Positions 1 to 8,892 of a stretch of 64,000 nucleotides of DNA are shown here, in pieces. The stretch is from an uncultured Actinomycetes bacterium (GTDB lineage Bacteria; Actinomycetota; Coriobacteriia; Coriobacteriales; Atopobiaceae): the NCBI GenBank assembly GCA_900314645.1, contig OMWB01000013.1:37149-101148 (forward strand), in the 5' to 3' direction. Each line of letters opens with the position of its first letter. Position 1 is the first letter of the stretch. Below the pieces are notes generated by a model. It was not told the origin of the DNA, made no database searches, and saw only the letters and a program-made list of their open reading frames with translations. The position numbers were made by a program, and so were the translations under genes.

Positions 1-785
1 GTGAAGATGTGGGCGCCAATGGTGCCGGGCGTGACATGGGCATACGGCGTCGTGACCTCGGCGTCAGAGAGCACGGGCTCTGACGTGCAGGAATACTCAT
101 CCCACTCGAGACCCGCGCGCTCGGCCATCTCGATGACCGTGGGGCCGTAGTAGGTGTAGATGGTGTTCTGCACGGCAAACAGGCGCTCGGGCGAGAGCTC
201 GTCGAGCTTCTTGCCATAGCCAAAGACCGCGATCCACGGAGCAGAGTTCACGGAGTCGTCCTCGCCACCGTACACGATGGCGGTGTCGATCGTGCGGCTG
301 AACATGCAGGACAGGGACGAGAAGTACGGCGTGAAGATGCCCGGGAAGATGCCCTGCTGCACGTACGTGGTGCCGTTGGCCTTGCCCGCGGCGTCGATGC
401 GCGCGAAGTACTCAGGCGCGTTCTTCTCGGAGAAGAAGACGGGCAGCGTGGAGGAGCAGTTCTTTCCGTGCTCGAGGAACTTGACGATGTCGTCGACGTT
501 GCCGGTCACGCTTGTGGGGCTGGGAAGCTTGCCCGCATCCCACTTGGTGGGCGGATAGTACAGCACGATGTCGGCATCGATAGCGAGGACGTCCTCCTCG
601 TTATCGCTCACGATGACGCCCGCGGTCGGGAGGCCCAGAACCTCGCCAGCGTCCTTGCCCACCTTGTCAGGGTTGACGTCGAACGCGCCGACAAGCTTCA
701 GGCTCTTGCGGGCGTTGATAATCTCGAGCGCCGACTTACCCACGCTGCCAAGACCCCAGATGATGACGCGATACTCGTCCTTCAT
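1..785 (-). CDS. NAD(P)-binding dehydrogenase of the DapB N-terminal family (partial, 3' end off window)
   Basis: The reading frame starts at an ATG (complement of 783-785) preceded by a strong AAGGAGG and stays open to the window edge, so the C-terminus is missing. The N-terminus reads RVIIWGLGSVGKSALEII, a Rossmann dinucleotide-binding motif, followed by an acidic strand end (VGAFDVNPDKVGKDAGEVLG) as in dihydrodipicolinate-reductase-like and 2,4-diaminopentanoate dehydrogenase-like proteins. Family knowledge suggests an NAD(P)H-dependent oxidoreductase acting on an amino-acid-derived or related small substrate in the cytoplasm. The substrate cannot be told from this part. It is divergent from the lipoprotein gene at 1099. 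Confidence 0.75.
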   Translation of the reverse strand, partial: MKDEYRVIIWGLGSVGKSALEIINARKSLKLVGAFDVNPDKVGKDAGEVLGLPTAGVIVSDNEEDVLAIDADIVLYYPPTKWDAGKLPSPTSVTGNVDDIVKFLEHGKNCSSTLPVFFSEKNAPEYFARIDAAGKANGTTYVQQGIFPGIFTPYFSSLSCMFSRTIDTAIVYGGEDDSVNSAPWIAVFGYGKKLDELSPERLFAVQNTIYTYYGPTVIEMAERAGLEWDEYSCTSEPVLSDAEVTTPYAHVTPGTIGAHIF

Positions 786-1098
786 GACGTGCCTCCTTTA
801 GCTTGTATTCGATACCAGATAAAGCAATATCACATATTAGTTTTTGTTGCAATGTAAATTATGTGCTGAATAACATACACTGGATTTCGATGATTACGTT
901 TTTGATTTACAAAAGCGCTGTTAAACGGGTTGATTTCGGCTTTGATGAGAATCGAATGTATGTTAATTCGCGGCGGTGACGCCTAGCTGAAAGGCCGCTC
1001 AGGGTTCTGGAGAACGCATGGCCATGAGACGGACCCCCGTGGTGCGGGTACTAACCACTGTGAGGTCACGTTCCCAACGACCAATTGAGGTGATTGCC
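786..1098. promoter_or_regulatory. AT-rich divergent intergenic region
   Basis: About 310 bases without a credible gene, clearly more AT-rich than the flanks, between two divergent genes. It must hold both promoters. A loose inverted repeat of the form TGTA-ATTAT ... ATAA-TACA lies around 855-885 and could be a regulator site. No clear -35/-10 pair was fixed. Confidence 0.35.
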
Positions 1099-1617
1099 AT
1101 GCGCAAGTCTTGCCGCGTTCTTATCGCCGCGACCGTAGCGGTCCTTCTGGCCGCGCCGCTCCTCGTGCTCAGCACGGGTTGCTCGTCCAAGTCCGCTGCC
1201 GAGCCCGCACCTGCCATTGAAGACGCTCCCGTCGAGACGGACGAAAACACCTACACCGGTACCTGCAAGATCCTGACCGGCGAGGACCTGTACAACATGC
1301 AGGACAGCATCGACGACCCCAACCTGCTTGAGGGCGAGAAGAACAACCGCTACGCCGTCCTTGTCTTCGACACTCCGACGTCCGTCTATGCGCGCTTCGC
1401 TGGAGACCCCGAGGCCATGAAGGACGACCCCACCGACATGATCTGCCTTGCCGTCGACGGCGACTATCCCGAGGGCAGCATCTCCGCCTGGGAGCAGTAC
1501 GACGGAAAGACGATAACCATTGAGATCGACCCCATGCAGACCATGTGGCCCTCCGACGTGCGCTTCCCCATCGGCCGTCCGCACACCTCTACCGCCGCTA
1601 TCGTCTCTACTCAGTAG
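1099..1617 (+). CDS. Secreted lipoprotein of unknown function
   Basis: 172 residues. The start is set at ATG 1099 because a GAGG precedes it and a lipoprotein signal follows directly: MRKSCR, a hydrophobic stretch, then the lipobox LSTGC. The mature part begins with a Ser/Ala/Pro/Glu linker and continues as an acidic soluble domain (about residues 48-160) with no motif I recognise. It should be anchored to the outer face of the membrane by diacylglycerol on the lipobox cysteine. A strong hairpin follows at 1671-1703, consistent with a single-gene transcript. Confidence 0.65.
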   Translation: MRKSCRVLIAATVAVLLAAPLLVLSTGCSSKSAAEPAPAIEDAPVETDENTYTGTCKILTGEDLYNMQDSIDDPNLLEGEKNNRYAVLVFDTPTSVYARFAGDPEAMKDDPTDMICLAVDGDYPEGSISAWEQYDGKTITIEIDPMQTMWPSDVRFPIGRPHTSTAAIVSTQ

Positions 1618-1670
1618 ACCGCGCGGGCGCCACGCAGACAGAGCGTGCTATCGTTTGCAAACCGTAAGAG

Positions 1671-1703
1671 GGGGCTCCCTTGGCGTTGTGCCAAGGGAGC
1701 CCC
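1671..1703. terminator. Strong hairpin, probable bidirectional terminator
   Basis: A perfect 14-bp stem (GGGGCTCCCTTGGC with its complement) and a 5-base loop, placed between the convergent lipoprotein gene and the Nif11-like gene. There is no long T-run, so efficiency is uncertain. Confidence 0.6.
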
Positions 1704-1741
1704 TCATCAGTACTGGAGTGAATCTCAGAGCCGCAGGCTCA

Positions 1742-1921
1742 TTAGTACGCGCCGCGCACGTCCTTCGCGTCGACCTTGAAGCCGTGGTTCTTTGCGAACT
1801 CGACGGTCACGTCGACCCTCTTGGTCTCGCCCGCCTCCGCGATGCGCTTGCGCAACCTTTCGGCGATCTGCACATCATCACGAAGCATCTGCTGGAACTT
1901 CTCGTATTCGCGCTTTGACAT
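1742..1921 (-). CDS. Nif11-like small protein (no GG core)
   Basis: 59 residues starting at ATG 1921 with AGAGG upstream. The sequence has the Nif11 layout: a helical, charged N-terminal half (YEKFQQMLRDDVQIAERLRKRI) and then VEFAKNHGFKVDAKDV, matching the FAkexGFxvxxxel signature. It ends without the Gly-Gly cleavage site that Nif11 RiPP leaders have, so it may be a stand-alone Nif11 protein or a decayed leader. No maturation enzyme is nearby. Related small proteins occur at 3011 and 6566. Confidence 0.6.
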   Translation of the reverse strand: MSKREYEKFQQMLRDDVQIAERLRKRIAEAGETKRVDVTVEFAKNHGFKVDAKDVRGAY

Positions 1922-2060
1922 GGTAGCCTCTTTTCTGGATCCCGTTGTGTGGTTGGAAGACGCGCGGTCTGCAAGCCAGCCACCGCGCACGCGTGCATAA
2001 GGATTCCCCGATGATACACCAAGGGGGTTGCTGCGCAGTTCAGCCAGTCAGCGCCATGAC

Positions 2061-2852
2061 CTATTCGTCAACAGGCTCAAAGAGGCCGAGCGACAGGCAG
2101 GCATTCCAGATGCCATCGGTGATGACGTCCTCGGTCACCATGTCGGCCAGCGCCTTGACCTCGTCGCACGCGTTACCCATGGCCACCTTGTACCAGCCGT
2201 CGACGAACATGCTCACGTCGTTCATGGCGTCGCCAAAGACGATGACGTCGGAGTAGTCGGCACCCAGATGGTCCATGATCTTGCGAATGCCGTAGGCCTT
2301 GTCGGCAGGCTCGACGAAGATGTACTCCTTGTGGAAGCGGCACCACGGGAGCTCCTTAAGCGTCTCCAGCTGCTGCTCGTCGGGTGCGTAGCAGGCCACG
2401 TAGGCCTTGTAAATCTCCGGGTAGTCCTCGGGGTCCAGGCCGGGCACCACGCGGGCCTCCATGTACACGTCATGCGTGAAGTCCATAAAGCGGTCGTCGG
2501 GCACGAAGCGCGTGACGGAGTTCTCAACCTGAATGCCCCACGGGAAGCCCTTCTCCTCGCACTCGCGGACGAGGGCAATCATCTTGTCGCGCGGCAGCGG
2601 CGTGATGCCCAGAAGCTCGCCGTCAATCGTGACGCCGTAGCCGCCGTCAGAGACCATGTTCTCAAAGCCCATATCGCGCATCATGTCGATGGCCATGGCC
2701 TGCGAGCGCCCAGTGGAGATGGCCACAAAGTGCCCCGCCTTGCGAACCTTGTCGAGCGCCATGCGCGTGGTTGTGGGGATGAACGTCTCCCCATAGCCGC
2801 CGGCGGCCAGCGTGCCGTCAATATCAAAGAACAGATAGCGCTTGCGACCCAT
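2061..2852 (-). CDS. HAD-superfamily Cof-type phosphatase
   Basis: 263 residues from ATG 2852. HAD motif I is LFFDIDGTLA near the N-terminus, motif II is AISTGR at about residue 47, and the C-terminal motif is VIVFGDAMNDVSMF, giving the catalytic Asp pair and the metal-binding acidic residues of Cof-type (type IIB) HAD enzymes. Length is usual for the family. These cytoplasmic enzymes dephosphorylate sugar phosphates or cofactors such as pyridoxal phosphate or FMN; the substrate here is unknown. It stands alone. Confidence 0.85.
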   Translation of the reverse strand: MGRKRYLFFDIDGTLAAGGYGETFIPTTTRMALDKVRKAGHFVAISTGRSQAMAIDMMRDMGFENMVSDGGYGVTIDGELLGITPLPRDKMIALVRECEEKGFPWGIQVENSVTRFVPDDRFMDFTHDVYMEARVVPGLDPEDYPEIYKAYVACYAPDEQQLETLKELPWCRFHKEYIFVEPADKAYGIRKIMDHLGADYSDVIVFGDAMNDVSMFVDGWYKVAMGNACDEVKALADMVTEDVITDGIWNACLSLGLFEPVDE

Positions 2853-2951
2853 AGCAATCTCCTCCGTTAAAACGCGGGACCATCTCGTATGCCTCAATGC
2901 TATGCGATTCTGCCCATTTATGGTGGTGAAGAAGACCGGTCACATAGAGTC

Positions 2952-2987
2952 CAATCGGGCTAAAGGCACGTCTCAAACGCCCGATTG
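2952..2987. repeat. Intergenic inverted repeat (CAATCGGGC ... GCCCGATTG)
   Basis: Nine-base arms around an 18-base centre. Lies between the HAD gene and the zinc-ribbon Nif11-like gene. The arm resembles the CGTCCGATTG-type pieces seen near 47.9 and 50.9 kb. Confidence 0.45.
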
Positions 2988-3010
2988 AGCTGCGCTCCCC
3001 CTGCAGATCC

Positions 3011-3280
3011 CTAATGGATTTCCACCGCAATCCAATCGTGGCCGCACTTCCTGCACGTGCAATACACGTTGTCGTTCACGGGGTCATGCACAACCGCAAT
3101 GTCGTTGCTTCCACATTGCGAGCACTCATACAGCGTTCCCCAGCCGCCAACGGAAATCTTTTCCAGCTCATCCTGGGTAAGCTCATAGCCCTCGGCCTTG
3201 GCAAGCGCCAGGATGTCCTCAGGGCTCTTGCAGTTCTTGAGCCTCTCCTGCTGCTTGAGCGTAAGGTCTTCGAATCTCAT
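3011..3280 (-). CDS. Nif11-like peptide with C-terminal zinc ribbon
   Basis: 89 residues. Residues 1-45 have a Nif11-like layout (LTLKQQERLKNCKSPEDILALAKAEGYELTQDELEKI followed by SVGGWG), including a VGG resembling a leader cleavage site. The rest is a four-cysteine ribbon: CSQCG (about 54-58) and CRKCGHDW (about 77-84). A Gly-Gly leader followed by a Cys-rich core is the plan of Nif11-derived RiPP precursors, but the CxxC pairs fit structural zinc binding equally well. No protease, cyclase or transporter of a RiPP pathway is adjacent. Confidence 0.6.
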   Translation of the reverse strand: MRFEDLTLKQQERLKNCKSPEDILALAKAEGYELTQDELEKISVGGWGTLYECSQCGSNDIAVVHDPVNDNVYCTCRKCGHDWIAVEIH

Positions 3281-3371
3281 GGTCGTCCTCTCCGTACTAC
3301 ATAGAGTTTTGACGCCCCATTATGACACCTCGCTCTCTGTTATGCTGCTAGTCACAATTCGTCCATCCTAG

Positions 3372-4184
<813 letters not shown>

Positions 4185-4220
4185 CGAACGCAGCTACCCT
4201 GTCATGAAACGCACCCTCAA

Positions 4221-4262
4221 GCGGATGTTGACCGAAACGGGTTCCCGTACGTCAACATCCGC
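4221..4262. repeat. 42-bp palindromic repeat (family B copy)
   Basis: Arms GCGGATGTTGAC and GTCAACATCCGC are perfect 12-base complements around an 18-base centre. Same length and layout as copies at 47747, 50734, 50843, 52439, 54965, 55018, 59149, 61329, 62049 and 63950. It lies between the convergent XRE gene and the ACT-like gene and could also end transcription. Confidence 0.75.
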
Positions 4263-4279
4263 TTCGTGCTTTTTGGCGC

Positions 4280-4540
4280 TTAGCCCTCAACACGGGCATA
4301 TCTGCCCAGGTACACAAGCTGGCCCGTGTTCTCCAGGCGCTCAATCTCCTCATCCGTGAAGCCGTCCTCGCGCGAGAGCTCGATCACGTAGCGATAGACG
4401 CCCAACGCAGAGCCTTCTGGGCGGTCATGCACGCACACCAGCTCAGTTCCATCCGTGCAGGCCAGCGCAAGCACGCCTGGAAGCTCGCTGGCAGGAATAC
4501 GTGCGGAGAGCACGGCGCAGTCATATACGTGTTGCAACAA
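4280..4540 (-). CDS. Small stand-alone ACT-like protein
   Basis: 86 residues with a TTG start. The second half (DRPEGSALGVYRYVIELS ... GQLVYLGRYARVEG) resembles the C-terminal half of the ACT regulatory domain of prephenate dehydratase, where an ESRP-(x)n-YRFxID segment is followed by a LGxY end. No dehydratase catalytic domain is present. It may be an orphan ACT-like ligand-binding protein or a remnant of a pheA-type gene. The similarity is by eye only. Confidence 0.4.
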   Translation of the reverse strand: MLQHVYDCAVLSARIPASELPGVLALACTDGTELVCVHDRPEGSALGVYRYVIELSREDGFTDEEIERLENTGQLVYLGRYARVEG

Positions 4541-4581
4541 TAGTACGTGTTGCAGCGATTCTCAGAAGAAAGGAGCCAATC

Positions 4582-4671
4582 ATGGACCTGAGCAATCTCA
4601 CGCCCGAGCAGATTGAGCAGATTTTGGGTGGCAAGAGCTGGTTCGAGTCCTTCATGGACGGCATGAACTAA
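4582..4671 (+). CDS. 29-residue leader-like peptide with Gly-Gly site
   Basis: An ATG with AAAGGAG nine bases upstream opens a short frame: MDLSNLTPEQIEQILGG then KSWFESFMDGMN and a stop. The first part is a compact amphipathic helix ending in LGG, the plan of double-glycine bacteriocin or peptide-pheromone leaders; the tail would be a 12-residue aromatic peptide. A strong terminator-like hairpin follows within 25 bases. No ABC peptidase-transporter is nearby. Could be a signalling peptide or a tiny bacteriocin. Confidence 0.5.
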   Translation: MDLSNLTPEQIEQILGGKSWFESFMDGMN

Positions 4672-4693
4672 GCCTTCCGGCAACGCAATGTGA

Positions 4694-4746
4694 GGGCCCC
4701 TTGGTCCGTTGAGGCTGTCATTCGGCCTCGACGGACCAAGGGGCCC
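4694..4746 (+). terminator. Long hairpin terminator after the leader-like peptide
   Basis: Arms GGGCCCCTTGGTCCGT and the complement at 4731-4746 with an additional inner GAGGC/GCCTC pairing. It lies just after the small peptide gene and before the CPBP gene. A short T-rich stretch follows. Confidence 0.7.
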
Positions 4747-4866
4747 ACTTCGTCTTTAGGACCTTGAGTGCACATTGACCGTTTCAACCTCTATTCTTTC
4801 GTCGTGCGCCGCTACTCAATGTTGCATAATGATGGGCGTTGCAGTGCCAACCGAATAGGAGCAGAA

Positions 4867-5778
4867 ATGAAGCACATGAAGGGCGTTGATCCCATCACAC
4901 CAGAAGCCCCGGCAAGAAAGCGGCACTTCCTCTTTGACCACCCCATCATCGCCGGGCTTGTCGTGATCGTGCTGTGGCTTGGAATAGCAACCGGCGTGCT
5001 CTACGGCGCAATTATGGCGGGCATCGACGTGAAAGGCATGGATTCCCGACTGGCCAATGGCGTCGCCTCGATCATCTCTTCCCTTCTGGTGGCACTCCTT
5101 TACCAGCTCTGGTTCCGCAATGAGTTCGACGGCATGTTTGAGTGGTCGAGCTTTGGCCTGTTGCTGGCATTTCCGGCCGTTGCGTTCTGCTTCAGCAATC
5201 TCTTCGACTTCGATACCATGAAGTTTGTCTTCCAGAACCCCGACGCCAAGATGAACCCGATCCTCATGTGCCTCGCGCTCTCACTTGCCCCGGGCATCTC
5301 TGAGGAGCTGATATTCCGCGGCGTCCCCGTCAGCAACTGGATGCGCACCGTCGAGGATGACAGCGCCATCATGAAGTGCGCACTGTTCACCTCAATTGTC
5401 TTCGGCATCGTGCATGGTGCGAACATCTTCGCCGGCGCGGCAATCACCTCAACCATCTATCAGGTCGTCTATTCCGTCTGCATCGGCTTCTTCTTCGCCG
5501 CCGTCTTCATCCGGACGGCAAGCATCTGGCCAACCATCATCGTGCATGCCCTTGTCGACCTCACGGCGTTCATGTTCATGGACATGAAAGTGGCCGGCAT
5601 CATGACTGAGGAGCTCACCATCGGAACCGCCTTCTTTGTCACGGTGGGCATCAACGTCGTGCTCGTGCTGCTCGGCCTGCTGTTCCTGCGGAAGTCCAAG
5701 CACGAAGAGATCATGCAGCTCTGGAACCGCAAGTGGAGAAAGACGGGCATCGTCGAGCAGAATCGTTTCAGGTACTAA
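4867..5778 (+). CDS. CPBP-family intramembrane metalloprotease (CAAX/Abi type)
   Basis: 303 residues, start ATG 4867 with AGGAG upstream. Multiple membrane segments. The CPBP motifs are complete: EELIFRGVP (the EExxxR motif, around residues 148-156), HGANIFAG and a later HALVDLTA, giving the two Glu and two His of the metal site. Family members cleave prenylated or other membrane proteins and in bacteria are often linked to bacteriocin self-immunity or processing. Its position directly behind a leader-like peptide makes such a role attractive, but this is inference. Confidence 0.85.
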   Translation: MKHMKGVDPITPEAPARKRHFLFDHPIIAGLVVIVLWLGIATGVLYGAIMAGIDVKGMDSRLANGVASIISSLLVALLYQLWFRNEFDGMFEWSSFGLLLAFPAVAFCFSNLFDFDTMKFVFQNPDAKMNPILMCLALSLAPGISEELIFRGVPVSNWMRTVEDDSAIMKCALFTSIVFGIVHGANIFAGAAITSTIYQVVYSVCIGFFFAAVFIRTASIWPTIIVHALVDLTAFMFMDMKVAGIMTEELTIGTAFFVTVGINVVLVLLGLLFLRKSKHEEIMQLWNRKWRKTGIVEQNRFRY

Positions 5779-5789
5779 GTGTTGTTGCT

Positions 5790-5815
5790 GCGGGCCCTTC
5801 GGGGCCCGCTTTTTT
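5790..5815 (+). terminator. Rho-independent terminator of the CPBP gene
   Basis: GCGGGCCC, TTCG loop, GGGCCCGC and six T. A textbook intrinsic terminator 12 bases after the stop codon. Confidence 0.9.
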
Positions 5816-5830
5816 GTGTACCTTGAAGTT

Positions 5831-5866
5831 CATGTTGTCCTAGGAAGGCCCATTTCCGTCAACATG
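5831..5866. repeat. Inverted repeat CATGTTG ... CAACATG (family B relative)
   Basis: Seven-base arms, shorter than the 42-bp family B units but sharing the ATGTTG/CAACAT arms. Lies directly before the DUF4405 gene. Confidence 0.4.
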
Positions 5867-5906
5867 AGCAAGTGAAGGTCAGGCGACAGACGAGCGTGGG
5901 CAGTGG

Positions 5907-6569
5907 ATGAAGAGAAGAACGGTAAAGATCGCGGTTGACATCGCTATGGCCGCGGTGCTTGTCGCGGTCATGACCACGGCGATCGTGCAGGAAGCTCCCC
6001 ACGAGTATCTGGGCGCTGCCCTGTTCGCGCTCATCGTGGCCCACATCGTGCTCAACCGCAGGTGGCTGGCCTCCGTGCTTCGCGGGCGCTATACCATCGT
6101 GCGCACGCTGCAGGTCGCTTCGATCGCAGGAGTCGCAGGGTGTTTCCTCGGGCTTGTGGTGAGCAGCCTCGTGATCTCGAAGCATGCGTTTGGCTGGCTG
6201 CCCGCGCTGCCGGGGGCAAACTGGGCTCGACGCGTGCACATGCTGTGCTCGTATTGGCTGTTTGTCCTCGCGTTTGTTCATGCGGGATTGCACATTCACG
6301 TGCCGCGAAGCGTCCCCGAGGCAAAGCTGCGGGTGGCACGACTCGTGCTCGCGGCCGCGTCGTGCTACGGCGTGTATTCCTTCGTGCGGCTGGGGATGCT
6401 GCCGTATCTGCTTGGGCGGGTTCAGTTTGCGGCTGCCGATTACGAGGCTCCGTTGGTGCTCGGGTTTGCGCGTTACACCAGCGTCGGCGTGCTGATCGCC
6501 TGTCTGACGCACTGTCTGCGAGCGGCCCTCCAGCGACGGGCGAAGACCGGCGGGAGCGAGGCCTCGTGA
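5907..6569 (+). CDS. DUF4405-type membrane protein
   Basis: 220 residues with about five to six hydrophobic segments. The first half has the DUF4405 pattern: TAIVQEAPHEYLG, then ALIVAHIVLNRRW, and later VHMLCSYWLFVLAFVHAGLH with spaced histidines (H at about 47, 111, 126 and 130). The arrangement recalls cytochrome b561-like haem-binding bundles, so a role in membrane electron transfer is possible. The stop codon overlaps the GTG start of the next frame (GTGA), which suggests translational coupling to the leader-like gene. Confidence 0.75.
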   Translation: MKRRTVKIAVDIAMAAVLVAVMTTAIVQEAPHEYLGAALFALIVAHIVLNRRWLASVLRGRYTIVRTLQVASIAGVAGCFLGLVVSSLVISKHAFGWLPALPGANWARRVHMLCSYWLFVLAFVHAGLHIHVPRSVPEAKLRVARLVLAAASCYGVYSFVRLGMLPYLLGRVQFAAADYEAPLVLGFARYTSVGVLIACLTHCLRAALQRRAKTGGSEAS

Positions 6570-7212
6570 CCGAGAACGCGATAGGATGGCACACCCCAGA
6601 GGCAACGCCTGAGCTCACCGCGCTCATCCATGACGCGCGCGAAGGTCGCGCGGCACTGCACGCCGCCCTCGCAGACCTTGATACCGACCAGATGGACGCG
6701 CTGCTGCGCACGCTCGTCGTGGGCGATGCCCCCCCGCGTGCGAACCTCCGCTTGACCTCGACCAGCCCATCGATTCCCTGTGCGAGCAGGCGCTCGTCGC
6801 TCGCGGCCCCTTTGATCAGGGACCTGTTCGCACGATGCTTCGTGAGCGCGCACACATGCACCTGCACCTCAGCCGCAGCACGCTCGCCCTGCACACCAGC
6901 CAGGACCTGCTCACGCTCTGGGACGAAGCCACGCGTAGCGAACCAATAATCCGCGAGTTCATCAACGAGCCCCACTGGCGCACGGCGGAAGACGGCGTCC
7001 CCTTTACCGGTGCGAAGCTCGCCGCACTCTTTGGCACCAAGGACCTCATTCCCGGGGACGAGATGGCAGACCCGGCGAGCATCCCGCAGCTCGTCGAGGA
7101 AGTCATTGCCTTCGCCAAGGAGCAGGGCTTCGAGCTTTCCGATACCCAGCTCGAGGCCGTCGCCGGCGGTCTCGAGTGGCTGCCCGATTGCAAGCAGCAA
7201 ATCAGCACGTAA
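6566..7212 (+). pseudogene. Nif11-leader-like precursor split by a frameshift in a C7 tract
   Basis: The frame opens at GTG 6566, overlapping the upstream stop, and reads TENAIGWHTPEATPELTALI to VVGDAP. At 6729-6735 there are seven C; adding one C joins it smoothly to the downstream frame (PLDLDQPIDSLCEQALVARG and on through MLRERAHMHLHL to the stop at 7212). The whole would be about 215 residues. Its C-terminal 50 residues are a Nif11-type leader signature: IAFAKEQGFELSDTQLEAVAGG followed by a short tail LEWLPDCKQQIST. Either a phase-variable gene in its off state, a recent mutation, or a sequencing slip. No RiPP enzymes are close. Confidence 0.6.
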
Positions 7213-7234
7213 TCGCGCGCAATCGCAAGCAAGA

Positions 7235-7271
7235 AAGGCGCGGAGAGCTCATCACCCTCCGCGCCTTTTTT
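7235..7271 (+). terminator. Rho-independent terminator
   Basis: GGCGCGGAG (7237-7245) pairs with CTCCGCGCC (7257-7265), followed by six T. Ends the DUF4405/leader-like transcript. Confidence 0.85.
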
Positions 7272-7289
7272 ACGTAGCGCAGCGCGGGT

Positions 7290-8123
7290 CTACCTGCGCC
7301 TTTGGGACAGCTCCACAAGACCGCAGCCACTCCCGTAGGCATACAGCTTGCAAGGCCCTTGCAACGGAAACTCAGCGCGAGCCTCTTGCTCGGGATACAG
7401 GCGCTTGACACGAACGAGGTCATCGCCAACCGCAGCAATAAACAGCAGGTAATCGTGCTTATTCATGGGGTGCGCAACATGCACCCGCAAACAGCCATCC
7501 ACCTTTTCCACCGTCGCGTCAAGGGCGCTCGCATTTCTCACTGGTGCGAGAGGCTCGAGCACGTTGCCGCAGCACGTGACCGTGGCCTCCCCGCTCGACC
7601 AGACGATATTCGAGCAGCTCGGGCACACGTAGAAGATGCTCCTCTTGAGGTTGGCCGCCCTGTTGCGGTTCTCCACTTGCCGCCACCGCTTGAGCGTGGG
7701 CAGCACGGCACCCATGAACGAGACCGCCTCCTCCTGCGAATAGCCGGTGGCCTCCATCAGGAACGGGACATTCCGCTCGATGATCTCGTCGAGGCCGCTT
7801 GTGGTGAACTCGCCGTCGCGATAGCACCAACCGCAGTAGTCAGGGTTCTCCGTGCCGTCGGCGTTTGTTCCTACCGGTGTTCCCGGCTCGCCGAGCAGCG
7901 TGCCGCAGCACTGGCACGTGGGAGCGGAGGGCAGGTCAAGCAGGTCGGTGACGGGAATGCCGAGCACGCTCGCCAGCAGCTTGCGCATATCAATGCTTGG
8001 CTCGCTCTCGCCCGTTTCCCACCGGCTCACGGCTTGGCGCGTCACAAAGACCTTCGCAGCGAGCTGCTCCTGCGTAATTCCCGCGTTCTTGCGCGCGTTT
8101 TGAATTGCCTTGCTGAATCCCAT
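7290..8123 (-). CDS. XRE regulator fused to zinc ribbon and desulfoferrodoxin-like domain
   Basis: 277 residues from ATG 8123. Residues 1-62: helix-turn-helix (ITQEQLAAKVFVTRQAVSRW). Residues about 68-145: cysteine ribbon CQCCG ... CGWCYRDGEF followed by a helical part (PFLMEATGYSQEEAVSFM), the layout of putative zinc-ribbon proteins. Residues about 165-277: FYVCPSCSNIVW, then CCG and HVAHPMNKHDYLLFIAA ... LYAYGSGCGLVEL, resembling desulfoferrodoxin/superoxide reductase. The HPM-KH histidines and the late cysteine are there, but the last iron ligand expected after the cysteine (CxxH) is Leu/Val. It may be a redox- or metal-sensing regulator. Confidence 0.7.
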   Translation of the reverse strand: MGFSKAIQNARKNAGITQEQLAAKVFVTRQAVSRWETGESEPSIDMRKLLASVLGIPVTDLLDLPSAPTCQCCGTLLGEPGTPVGTNADGTENPDYCGWCYRDGEFTTSGLDEIIERNVPFLMEATGYSQEEAVSFMGAVLPTLKRWRQVENRNRAANLKRSIFYVCPSCSNIVWSSGEATVTCCGNVLEPLAPVRNASALDATVEKVDGCLRVHVAHPMNKHDYLLFIAAVGDDLVRVKRLYPEQEARAEFPLQGPCKLYAYGSGCGLVELSQRRR

Positions 8124-8472
8124 GCCTGCCTCCCCTTTCGTTGGTATGAGTACAGAGTAGATGGGCAGCACGGGGCTGTCACGCAATGGTCAATTGCGCC
8201 CCTTACACCCGCGCATCAGTGTCTTCGAGCAGAACTTCATCCGGCTACGCCACTTTCTGGATCCGACACGGCACAAAACCATCCAAAATCGGGCCCGCCG
8301 CAATGGATTTCGCGGCACGGAGACACTGGCGCTGCACGTTAAGTGCGGCAAAACGGCCCAAAACGGGGTTTCGCGCTTTCTGGTGGCAGCTGGTTCCCGA
8401 CGGGCGACCACACCCTTGCTTCCTAATATCAAGCACGACCCATACGGAGGGCGCATCGCCCTCCGCGATCAC
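8124..8472. other. Intergenic stretch with no supported gene
   Basis: About 350 bases between the XRE fusion gene and an AbiEii-like remnant. An open frame crosses it on the plus strand but its translation has no domain-like composition. I see no clear repeat or terminator. Confidence 0.4.
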
Positions 8473-8815
8473 ATGCCGAGCCCGGGGCAAGATCTCGACT
8501 CGGCATGTGCGTATGCCGAACAAGAGCTAGGTTGTGTGCCAAGCGGTCGGCTCCGCCCCTATGTGATGCTCTCGGCAGGAGCCGCGATGCTACAGCGGGT
8601 GCGCGACGACGCGGGCGTGCCGCTGTTTATCGTGAAAGGTGGCCTCATCTGGCAGGCGTTGCTAAGAAGCAACTCTCGTCCCACGTACGACCTCGACGGA
8701 GCTCTTACCTGCGACATCAACGAGTTTGTCGCACGTGCACGGGAACGGCCTGAAGCTGGGCTACGACGACGCGATCGCAGAGCTCACGGCCCTCTTCGAG
8801 CGGCTTGATCCGTAG
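8473..8815 (+). pseudogene. Remnant of an AbiEii-type nucleotidyltransferase toxin gene
   Basis: From ATG 8473 the frame gives RLRPYVMLSAGAAMLQRV, FIVKGGLIWQALL and RPTYDLDGALTC, which fits the start of the nucleotidyltransferase fold in AbiEii-like toxins (KGG then TxDLD). At about 8738 it breaks; a different frame then supplies a plausible C-terminal end (GLKLGYDDAIAELTALFERLDP, stop at 8813-8815). The centre of the gene appears deleted. No AbiEi-type antitoxin was found next to it. Confidence 0.5.
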
Positions 8816-8892
8816 GCTCTGCACGCGCAGCACGCCGCACCAGCCGCAGGGCTGTGCCATACTAACCACAGCCCAACCACAAGGAGGTCAAC

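Noticed and set aside
2028..2870. Plus-strand frame antisense to the HAD phosphatase
   Set aside because: Shadow frame; HAD motifs on the minus strand are unambiguous.
6052..7200. Long minus-strand frame across the DUF4405/leader-like region
   Set aside because: Low-complexity Arg/Ser/Ala composition, opposite to well-formed plus-strand genes ending at a terminator.
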